From NCBI GenBank assembly GCA_900542735.1, contig UQOS01000013.1, positions 1 to 29,988 on the forward strand: a stretch of 29,988 bases of DNA. Direction: 5' to 3'. The DNA is from an uncultured Mycoplasmatota bacterium. GTDB lineage: Bacteria > Bacillota_I > Bacilli_A > RF39 > UBA660. This document shows, one piece after another, positions 24,801 to 29,988 of this stretch (position 1 is its first letter; every line of letters begins with the position of its first letter). Under the pieces are notes generated by a model. That model searched no databases, was not told where the DNA came from, and worked only from the letters and a program-made list of their open reading frames with translations. Made by a program: the position numbers and the translations under genes.

Positions 24801-25651
24801 GCTATAGTAGTTAAACTACTACCTGTAACAGATGTAAATGTTTCAACTATTGCATCTCTCATTGCTTCTTCTTTACTACTTGATATCTTTTTCTTATTTT
24901 CATAAGCGTGATACAAGAAAATTGAGAAATCTGTTGTAACACCTAGTTGAAGTACAGCTACTAATGCTTTCGTAATATAAGAAATTTCACCAAAAATAAT
25001 GTTACTTCCTAGGTTAAATAAAATGGCTACTCCAATATTACCTAATAATAAAATTGGTACCAAATAAGAATCAAGTGATAACTCTAGAACAGTTAAACAT
25101 AAGATGACTGCAATTACTATATAAATAACAATTTCTTTATCTGATAAGTTCATAGTATCTAGTACCATAGCACTCATACCACTGATTTCCACTTTATCAC
25201 TAGCAATTTCTTTCATATTTCTAATTGCATCTATTGTTGATTCAGAAGATGTTGATTCTTTAAAAGTAACAAACATTAAATCCGTATTTTCTTGATGAAA
25301 TTTTTGAACGATTTCATTTGGTAACATATCAATAGGAATACTAGTACCAATGACATCATAAGCACTGATTACTTGATTTACACCATCTATACTTTTAAAT
25401 TCTTCTTCTAGCTCTAATATTTGTTTATTACTCATGTTTTCAGTAATTACTACAGAATAAGCACCCATACCAAAATCATTAGTTAAGATATTTTGTCCTT
25501 CTACTGTTTCAATATCTTCTGGTAAATAAACTAAAATATCATAATTGATATTAGTTAGCTTCATACCAATAAAAGATAAAACAAATAATACAGCTGATAG
25601 TATTAAAATTAAATTTTTAGATTTACAAATTTTTTCAGCTATTTTTTTCAT
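21893..25651 (-). CDS. MMPL/RND family exporter fused to a signal-peptide-bearing exported domain
   Basis: A 1,252-residue protein. Residues 1-680 are a complete MMPL transporter: two halves of about six helices, each with an extracytoplasmic loop, and proton-relay-like motifs GVTTDFSIFLYHAYENK and GATIDYAILMTTNYLKL. A second module begins at residue 690 with a typical Sec signal peptide (MKNKKNMKKILASSLVLTLS... ending TLALS). It continues as a mostly helical extracytoplasmic domain with 7- to 14-residue repeats (DGTSMLYSGVSVLN, DGTSKLQNGMNTLN, EGSSLISENLNTV), recalling the coiled region of YhgE/Pip-like proteins. An ATG at 23584 inside the gene follows a GGAAAG site, so the second module might also be made separately. 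The ATG at 25651 follows GGAGG. Substrate unknown; the TetR next door probably regulates it. Confidence 0.88.
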   Translation of the reverse strand: MKKIAEKICKSKNLILILSAVLFVLSFIGMKLTNINYDILVYLPEDIETVEGQNILTNDFGMGAYSVVITENMSNKQILELEEEFKSIDGVNQVISAYDVIGTSIPIDMLPNEIVQKFHQENTDLMFVTFKESTSSESTIDAIRNMKEIASDKVEISGMSAMVLDTMNLSDKEIVIYIVIAVILCLTVLELSLDSYLVPILLLGNIGVAILFNLGSNIIFGEISYITKALVAVLQLGVTTDFSIFLYHAYENKKKISSSKEEAMRDAIVETFTSVTGSSLTTIAGFLVLCTMNLTLGKDLGLVMAKGVLLGVVCVLTLFPSLLLVFDKLIDKTKHKPITIHFEKLNKFVIKHYKTIFVVFLLLLVPAYLANSKVDVYYKIDESLPDTLDSIVANTNLKEEFNIVSPEIILIDKNMKSDQVEEMVNKIENIDGIDFVLSFSKLKQLGLTENMLPNEIVSVFESNNYQMLFLNSTYDIATTELNNQVVEVNKIIKEYDKDGILAGEGPLMKDLVTISDEDFNNVNYSSIICILLIMVIVLKSVSLPILLILAIEFAIFMNMSASYFGGVVLPFVAPIVLGTIQLGATIDYAILMTTNYLKLRKEGVNSKEAMLKTTNYCSTSIFVSGMCFFAATFGVGIYSELEMVGSLCTLISRGAIISMLVVIMVLPSILLVFDKLILKTTLNMKGKSNMKNKKNMKKILASSLVLTLSLTPISTLALSKEETVYAKLNSDGSVKSILVNEHLINNEKLDSIEDYSELEDILNINSNHTYTKKDNLLTWDSKGSDIFYQGISKKETPVTENITYKLNGEDISLNDLIGKSGKVEITIKYNNTDKHIINKQTLYTPFVVTTATMISGANNSDITVTNGKVVNNGSNFIVVGLSTPGLYESLGLQELKGLDTVKISYNTTKFELSSIYSVVTAKLIDNSDLDIFSKLNTVYSSVNKLQDSMNQIESGSKTILENLKTIDEGSSLISENLNTVVEKLEQIKEGSASLDTNLEQIITTLDNVIASFNSSENQAKIESIKTLIATNTNTITKLTEGNANSKLAYEKYHLDMLTYAQVEAMRSDLVSAKYNFENNYDTNNNLIYLLTKNNEALTSSLETLNSIQSQITTLDGYLKQMKTGTNTLKDGTSMLYSGVSVLNTKMKELSDGTSKLQNGMNTLNTGITTFNQQGINTLSNLATKANSISSKASTLMKLGEEYQTFDTKGENVESSTKFVLVVDGVKAKEEQKQVVKETKKVSIIDRIKNLFK

Positions 25652-25667
25652 ATTTTTTTCCTCCATC

Positions 25668-25676
25668 GTTATAACA
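25668..25676 (-). promoter_or_regulatory. Possible extended -10 of the exporter gene
   Basis: The minus strand reads TGT-TATAAC, about 17 bases before the start at 25651. The -35 is weak (TTAAAA). Confidence 0.35.
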
Positions 25677-25724
25677 TTCTATTCTTTTTCTTTTAAAAAT
25701 GCACCAACAAAATCATATTTTAGT

Positions 25725-25753
25725 TTGGTTATCCAACATTTATTCCAAAATGT
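25725..25753. promoter_or_regulatory. Candidate TetR operator
   Basis: Two overlapping dyads lie in the divergent intergenic region: TTGG-N4-CCAA (25725-25736) and ACATTT-N6-AAATGT (25736-25753). On the minus strand TTGGAATAA and TTGGATAAC repeat 12 bases apart. The site is assigned by position and symmetry only. Confidence 0.4.
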
Positions 25754-25785
25754 ATGTATAAATAAACAACGTAATGTATTTTATC

Positions 25786-25813
25786 TTTACAAAGTTCTAA
25801 AAAGAAATATAAT
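25786..25813 (+). promoter_or_regulatory. Promoter of the tetR-like gene
   Basis: TTTACA (25786-25791), a 16-base spacer and perfect TATAAT (25808-25813), directly upstream of the AGGTG site and start codon. Confidence 0.65.
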
Positions 25814-25830
25814 AGTAATAGGTGATGTTT

Positions 25831-26397
25831 ATGAATAAAAAGGATTTAAGAGTTGTAAAAACACAAAATACGCTATATACAACACTTCTAGAATTAATGA
25901 AAGAAAAGTCATTTGAAGAAATTAAAGTATCTGATATCTGTAGTCATGCTCTTATTAATCGTTCTACTTTTTATGCTCATTATAATGATAAATATGAGTT
26001 ATTAGCTGATGCGATTGATGATTTAAAGAATTCACTTATTATGGAGTTAAACAAAAATAAAAGTATTTCTAACACAAAAGAATATTATCTAGAAATGATT
26101 AGATTATTTTTAAATAATATTGAAGAAAAGAAAGATATTTATTTAGCTGTTATGATTAATAATCGTAATAGTATTATGGTAGATATTATTTATGATGTAT
26201 TAGACCATGATGTTACTACTAGATTAAAGGAAAGTAAAGATAAAAATGATAATACTGTTCCTATTAATATTGCTGCTAGATTCTATTTGGGTGCTGTTTT
26301 TAATGTAGGAATAGAATGGCTTAGAAATGATAGTCGTTATACAAAAGATGATATTATTAACTATTTAGATTTATTGATACCCGATAATTTAAACTAA
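25831..26397 (+). CDS. TetR/AcrR family transcriptional regulator
   Basis: A 188-residue repressor-like protein. The N-terminal DNA-binding domain has VSDICSHALINRSTFYAHYN (residues about 34-53), the usual TetR helix-turn-helix ending in the FYxHF-like motif. The C-terminal helical part recalls the TetR_C dihydroxyacetone-kinase-regulator type, as far as can be judged by eye. The ATG at 25831 is six bases after AGGTG; upstream GTG/ATG codons overlap that site. It is divergently transcribed from the MMPL exporter gene and probably controls it and itself. The ligand is unknown. Confidence 0.88.
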   Translation: MNKKDLRVVKTQNTLYTTLLELMKEKSFEEIKVSDICSHALINRSTFYAHYNDKYELLADAIDDLKNSLIMELNKNKSISNTKEYYLEMIRLFLNNIEEKKDIYLAVMINNRNSIMVDIIYDVLDHDVTTRLKESKDKNDNTVPINIAARFYLGAVFNVGIEWLRNDSRYTKDDIINYLDLLIPDNLN

Positions 26398-26438
26398 AAA
26401 TAAGCAACGGTTTTAGAAACTGTTACTTATTTTTTTAT
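26398..26438. terminator. Terminator between tetR and the MATE fusion gene
   Basis: A 16-bp stem (26398-26413 with 26417-26432, one mismatch and one G.U) is followed by a T-run on the plus strand. It may serve both converging genes. Confidence 0.8.
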
Positions 26439-26446
26439 TTTTATTA

Positions 26447-28417
26447 CTACTTAGACTTTATAATATTTTCAATTAGTTCAGCACACTTCTCTACTCCTAA
26501 TAAATCAACATTTAACATTAAATCATAATTATTAGGATTTTTCCAAGCTCTATCTGTATAGTATTTATAATGTTTTTCACGCTTTTTATTGATAGATTCT
26601 ATTTGTTTTTCGGCTTTTTCTTTAGAAATTCCATAATATTTTACTACTCTTTTTACTTTAGAATCCATATCACTATATAGGAATACTTTTAAAGTGTTTT
26701 TGGTATCTTTTAAAATGTAATCACTACATCTTCCAACAATAACACAAGAATGTTTTGCTAAATTTTTAATGACTTTAACTTCTGCTACAAATAATCTATC
26801 ATCATTATTATCTTTATATTTAGAAGATGCCATTATTTCATCATTTTTAACAATATATGCTGAAGATAAACCTGATTCTTTAGCCGCTAAACTAATTAAT
26901 TCTTTATCATAAAATGGTAAATGCATTCTATCAGCTAATAGTTTACCTACATATCTTCCACCTGAACCATACTCTCTAGAAATAGTAACTACTATTTTTG
27001 GTCCTTGATAATCTGCTTTTTGATTTTGATTTATTACTACAATATCTTGATTATCATCTTTTAATTTTTTGTATTCAGATAAAAGAATAAAAATACTAAT
27101 TACAAAAGTAATACTATCAGATATACAACCAGCATATAAAGCACCGTAAATTCCTTTTTTACACAGAATGCATAAAATTAAGGCAATTGGAATAAATAAA
27201 ATTATCTGTCTAATAAAAGATACAGCTGTAGCTTTTTTTACATTTCCTAATGATTGAACCACAATACTAGTAGTCATCTCTAAGAAGTTAAGACAACATA
27301 CTAATAGGAAACTTCTACACATTAACACAGCAAATTCCATGAATAAATCATAGCTGGGATCTGTTTTAGAAATAAAGATACCTGCTAATTCCGTTGGAAA
27401 TAAAAAGAAAATGGTATTAAAAATAATTCCAACTATCATATTGATTACTAATACTTTTTTTAAGGTTTCTCTAACGCGACTATAGTTACCTGCTCCATAG
27501 TTAAAACCAATAATAGGTTGACTACCAATAGATATTCCTAAAATAGTAGATATGTATAATGAGTTTATTTTAGAAATAACGCCATATACAGAAAGTGGTA
27601 TATCACTACCAAATTTACTAGTTGCTCCATATTTAGTCATGATATTATTCATAAATACAAATAAAGCAAGTACAGTGGCCTGAGTAATAAAACTTGATAA
27701 ACCTAATCCTAGTGTTCTAGTAATTGATTTATCTAATTTAAAATCACTTTTTTCTAACTTTACACTTTTAATTTTCGGTATATAAACAAGTGCAATAATA
27801 CAAGATACAATTTGCCCTATTACTGTAGCAATAGCCCCACCTTTTACTCCCATATTAAAGGTAAAAATAAAGATAGGGTCTAAAATAATGTTAATGATAG
27901 CTCCTACTACTAATAAAATCATAGAATATTTTGGAGAACCATCAGCTCTTATAATAGAAGCAATTGCTGAATAGGTAATCATAAATGGTGCACCTATTAA
28001 AATGATTCTTCCATAGTCTAGTGCATAATGATATACATTTTCAGTACAGCCTAATAAATATACTAAATTAGGAAGTAGTAAGTAAATAATGATACTAAAA
28101 GCAATGGATACAATAATCGTTAAAGTAATAGCACTACCTATACATTTTTTAGCCTCGTCTTCTTTCTTTTCTCCTAATCTTAGTGAAAGATTAGCACTAG
28201 CTCCATTTCCAATTAATCCACTAATAGCATTTGCAATAATAACAAGTGGAAAGATAACATTGGTTGCTGCATTTCCTAGTGTTCCAACTCCTTTACCAAT
28301 AAAGATTTGATCTACTATGTTATACACTGAATTAATTAACATAGAAATTACACATGGAATCGCAAAACTTAATAATAAAGTATTAATTTTTTCCTTTCCT
28401 AAATCTAATTTTTTCAT
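26447..28417 (-). CDS. MATE family efflux transporter fused to a cytidylate-kinase-like domain
   Basis: A 656-residue two-domain protein. Residues 1-450 are a MATE (NorM/DinF-like) transporter with twelve helices: ISMLINSVYNIVDQIFIGKG in helix 1 and GSPKYSMILLVVGAIINIILD after helix 5 are typical. After a short polar linker (about 450-473), residues 474-656 form a cytidylate-kinase-like domain (PF13189 type): VVTISREYGSGGRYVGKLLA is its nucleotide-binding N-terminus, followed by HLPFYDKELI, CVIVGRCSDYIL and YDLMLNVDLLG. The fusion suggests that transport and a phosphorylation or nucleotide-sensing step are linked. No frameshift is visible between the parts. The start has GAGAGGAG upstream. 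A promoter and a terminator-like hairpin precede the gene, suggesting attenuation. Confidence 0.9.
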   Translation of the reverse strand: MKKLDLGKEKINTLLLSFAIPCVISMLINSVYNIVDQIFIGKGVGTLGNAATNVIFPLVIIANAISGLIGNGASANLSLRLGEKKEDEAKKCIGSAITLTIIVSIAFSIIIYLLLPNLVYLLGCTENVYHYALDYGRIILIGAPFMITYSAIASIIRADGSPKYSMILLVVGAIINIILDPIFIFTFNMGVKGGAIATVIGQIVSCIIALVYIPKIKSVKLEKSDFKLDKSITRTLGLGLSSFITQATVLALFVFMNNIMTKYGATSKFGSDIPLSVYGVISKINSLYISTILGISIGSQPIIGFNYGAGNYSRVRETLKKVLVINMIVGIIFNTIFFLFPTELAGIFISKTDPSYDLFMEFAVLMCRSFLLVCCLNFLEMTTSIVVQSLGNVKKATAVSFIRQIILFIPIALILCILCKKGIYGALYAGCISDSITFVISIFILLSEYKKLKDDNQDIVVINQNQKADYQGPKIVVTISREYGSGGRYVGKLLADRMHLPFYDKELISLAAKESGLSSAYIVKNDEIMASSKYKDNNDDRLFVAEVKVIKNLAKHSCVIVGRCSDYILKDTKNTLKVFLYSDMDSKVKRVVKYYGISKEKAEKQIESINKKREKHYKYYTDRAWKNPNNYDLMLNVDLLGVEKCAELIENIIKSK

Positions 28418-28440
28418 AAATATATACTCCTCTCTTTCGT

Positions 28441-28473
28441 AAAAAAAACGTAAATCCTAGGTCTGGACTTACG
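28441..28473 (-). terminator. Terminator-like hairpin in the leader of the MATE fusion gene
   Basis: On the minus strand CGTAAGTCC, a 7-base loop and GGATTTACG form a 9-bp stem (one G.U) directly followed by eight T (complement of 28441-28448). It lies between the extended -10 at 28495-28503 and the start codon at 28417. A second TTTACG after the T-run could compete for pairing. It is an attenuator if that promoter is used; otherwise it ends read-through from the Rpn gene. Confidence 0.75.
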
Positions 28474-28494
28474 CTATTTCTGCACGACTTATCA

Positions 28495-28523
28495 AGTATA
28501 GCATAAATTAAATTTTTGTGTAA
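28495..28523 (-). promoter_or_regulatory. Extended -10 promoter upstream of the MATE fusion gene
   Basis: Minus strand TGC-TATACT (complement of 28495-28503), with TTACAC 17 bases upstream (complement of 28518-28523). The predicted transcription start is near 28488, only about 15 bases before the terminator hairpin. Confidence 0.55.
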
Positions 28524-28611
28524 GATTTTTTTACTTTTTTTCATTGAACAATTCTTCCAATTTTTCTAATAATTTATGAAAAGATTATTATTAGACTCTG
28601 GAAATCAATAT

Positions 28612-29520
28612 TTATTTCTTACGACCATATACCTTTTTCTTTTCTACTAAACTTTCTATTTCTTCTATAGATAAACCAGTATATTTAGATATTAGCCCAT
28701 AATCATCTGTATCTTGAAGCATATTTTTAGCTATTTCTAGTTTTTCTTTTATTTTTCCTTTAGAAATTCCAATAGCTTCTCCTTCATGCATACCAGTCAA
28801 ACGCATATCTTCTAATAACCATTCGGTTTTTGCTCCTTTATCATATGCTCCAGCAAAATCAGGATCCATTACTAATTCTTCTAATTTTCCTACTGCTTCC
28901 ATATATTCTTCATCTCCCTCAAACTCTTCTACTAATTCATCTATACTCTTTGCTTTTAATAGTTTTGCAAATTTTATTACTTCTTCAGGTATATCTTTAT
29001 TATACTCATTGTTAACTGCATTATCAAGTATTATATGTATCGATTGATATAAATCATTCTCAATATGACCTTCTTCATCTCTTGGTAAAAAAGTTAAGAT
29101 TGGTCTTTTCGTATGAAAACTATTAAAGTTATCTAAACTTACTAATATTACTTTAGGGTACTGTATATTACCTTTCCCGTCTCTTTTACTTTTCCTTTTA
29201 GTCATTTCTAAAATACTTGCCATTGCATATTCTGTATTTTTTCTATATAAATTCTCTGTATTAAATTGATTCACTTCTATTATAATACGATTTAATTCAT
29301 CTATTAAAATCATTACATCTGATTCTTTATTCTTTTCATAATTTCTTCTTTTAGGAATCTCTCCTCCTGTATAGGTTGCATTCATTAGAACACTCTTATC
29401 TATTCCTGTTACTTCACTTAAGAATGATGCTACTATCATTCTAGCTTCTTTACTTCTTAAGAATGCTTTTGCTACTGCATCATTCATAACATTTACTTTT
29501 TTTAGTTTTGTATTTATCAA
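28612..29520 (-). CDS. Rpn-family (PD-(D/E)XK) nuclease / recombination-promoting protein, copy 1
   Basis: A 302-residue protein of the Rpn/PDDEXK_2 (PF12784) type, often annotated as a putative transposase. The nuclease core has NDAVAKAFLRSKEARMIVAS at the start, D68 in ESDVMILIDE and E82 in IIIEVNQF. The third catalytic position is Asn84 where Gln or Lys is often found, a frequent Firmicutes variant. YRKNTEYAMASIL follows. The C-terminal half is acidic and helical, with GEAIGISKGKIKEKLEIAK. Translation seems to start at a TTG (29520), seven bases after GGAGG. Its 3' end is almost identical to a second copy beginning about 1.1 kb to the right. Such proteins are linked to DNA cleavage and recombination or to phage defence. 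Confidence 0.88.
   Translation of the reverse strand: MINTKLKKVNVMNDAVAKAFLRSKEARMIVASFLSEVTGIDKSVLMNATYTGGEIPKRRNYEKNKESDVMILIDELNRIIIEVNQFNTENLYRKNTEYAMASILEMTKRKSKRDGKGNIQYPKVILVSLDNFNSFHTKRPILTFLPRDEEGHIENDLYQSIHIILDNAVNNEYNKDIPEEVIKFAKLLKAKSIDELVEEFEGDEEYMEAVGKLEELVMDPDFAGAYDKGAKTEWLLEDMRLTGMHEGEAIGISKGKIKEKLEIAKNMLQDTDDYGLISKYTGLSIEEIESLVEKKKVYGRKK
28644..28895 (-). repeat. Direct repeat: 3' part of Rpn copy 1
   Basis: This stretch matches 29749-29988 with only a few base differences and a 12-base insertion in copy 1 (four codons, IKEK, in the GKIKEKLEIAK segment). The unit is about 1.1 kb apart, a tandem gene duplication. It extends to the window end, so the full repeat length is not visible. 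Confidence 0.9.
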
Positions 29521-29719
29521 TATAAATCCTCCAGTCTTTTTAAATTTTAAAAATTAAGCGGTTAACCTATTAATATTATTTAGAAAACTTTCGAAAATAC
29601 TTACAAAAACTATAAAAAAGTTAAAAAAATAACCTAAAGTATTCACTTTAAGCTATTTATTATAAATATTAATATAGAAAGTCTAATTATTTTTAATTTA
29701 AAATACTTATTACTTTATT
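29521..29719. other. Intergenic region between the two Rpn copies
   Basis: About 200 A/T-rich bases. It holds the ribosome site GGAGG of copy 1 (29528-29532) and the terminator of copy 2. No convincing promoter was found: a TTGTAA 17 bases from CTAAAT on the minus strand is weak. Confidence 0.5.
29623..29658 (-). terminator. Terminator of Rpn copy 2
   Basis: On the minus strand a 14-bp fully paired stem (two G.U; 29627-29640 with 29645-29658) with a 4-base loop is followed by seven T (complement of 29623-29629). Confidence 0.85.
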
Positions 29720-29988
29720 TTATTTTCTGAATTTTACTTTTTTCTTTTCTACTAAACTTTCTATTTCTTCTATAGATAAACCAGTATACTTAGCTATTAG
29801 TCCATAATCATCTGTATCTTGAAGCATATTTTTAGCTATTTCTAGTTTACCTTTAGAAATTCCAATAGCTTCTCCTTCATGCATACCAGTTAAACGCATA
29901 TCTTCTAATAGCCATTCGGTTTTTGCTCCTTTATCATATGCTCCAGCAAAATCAGGATCCATTACTAATTCTTCTAATTTTCCTACTG
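29720..29988 (-). CDS. Rpn-family nuclease, copy 2 (partial, cut by window end)
   Basis: Only the C-terminal 88 or so residues are visible; the frame stays open to the right edge (…VGKLEELVMDPDFAG). It is nearly identical to copy 1 over the acidic and helical tail (GAKTEWLLEDMRLTGMHEGE) but lacks the four residues IKEK and ends VKFRK instead of VYGRKK. The nuclease core would lie beyond the window, so activity cannot be judged. The internal ATG at 29962 is not the start. A strong terminator follows. Confidence 0.85.
   Translation of the reverse strand, partial: VGKLEELVMDPDFAGAYDKGAKTEWLLEDMRLTGMHEGEAIGISKGKLEIAKNMLQDTDDYGLIAKYTGLSIEEIESLVEKKKVKFRK
29749..29988 (-). repeat. Direct repeat: 3' part of Rpn copy 2
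   Basis: The partner of 28644-28895. It has the same orientation, few substitutions and a 12-base deletion relative to copy 1. Confidence 0.9.

Noticed and set aside
28830..29015. Leu-rich plus-strand frame inside Rpn copy 1
   Set aside because: Antisense of acidic, Glu-rich codons; not a membrane peptide.
1..29988. Mycoplasma-type code (TGA as Trp)
   Set aside because: Trp is encoded by TGG in all conserved motifs checked and the genes are full length under the standard bacterial code.
1..29988. CRISPR array, prophage, insertion sequence with transposase, or rRNA
   Set aside because: No regularly spaced repeats, phage structural genes, classical transposase or rRNA sequence were seen. The Rpn genes are nuclease-like but have no terminal repeats.

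Overview
The window is an AT-rich chromosomal stretch of a low-GC Gram-positive bacterium of the class Bacilli, most likely an uncultured or gut-type lineage. Three things point there. First, the conserved core genes (dnaG-rpoD, trmK, yqfQ-like, yqeG-yqeH, truB, murE, nfo) resemble Bacillus families, and several sit in Bacillus-like neighbourhoods. Second, Shine-Dalgarno sites are strong (AGGAGG or AGGTG) and promoters repeatedly carry an extended -10 (TGN-TATAMT). Third, there is a pro-SigK-type sporulation sigma factor. The standard bacterial code is in use: TGG is the Trp codon and no gene needs TGA to be read through. The exact taxon cannot be read from the sequence alone.

Layout, left to right. 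Positions 1-528 hold a good promoter (194-222), a leader of about 300 nt with a 27-bp inverted repeat enclosing two further hairpins, and then the 5' end of a pilin-like gene (from 529). That gene runs head-on into the 3' end of a prepilin peptidase gene (comC-like, 693-1508 minus). Both are truncated by one junction near 871-890. The peptidase is cotranscribed with a pilC/comGB platform gene (1517-2956). Next come the divergent yqfQ-like gene and trmK, then the macromolecular-synthesis pair dnaG-rpoD (4222-7089), a DUF6512-like membrane protein, and the yqeG-yqeH-deoxyribosyltransferase-like operon. A membrane-anchored polysaccharide deacetylase and the sigK-like gene follow (9717-12014).

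From 12 to 18 kb there is a small unrecognised gene that seems to start at an ATA codon, then truB-murE, nfo, and four type IV pilin genes. Each pilin gene has its own promoter, and the last overlaps nfo. A CDF metal transporter and an FAD/Rieske oxidoreductase are read rightwards, followed by tRNA-Gly(TCC) with a consensus promoter and terminator, and a CmpB-type membrane protein.

The right part (21.9-30 kb) is more accessory. It holds a 1,252-residue MMPL/RND exporter fused in frame to a signal-peptide-bearing exported domain, with a divergent TetR regulator. It also holds a MATE transporter fused to a cytidylate-kinase-like domain behind a terminator-like leader, and two tandem Rpn (PD-(D/E)XK) nuclease genes, the second cut by the window end.

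How the parts may work together: the pilins, PilC-like platform and prepilin peptidase would supply part of a type IV pilus or competence pseudopilus. The assembly ATPase is not in this window. The SigK-type factor implies a present or ancestral sporulation programme. The TetR gene probably controls the adjacent exporter.
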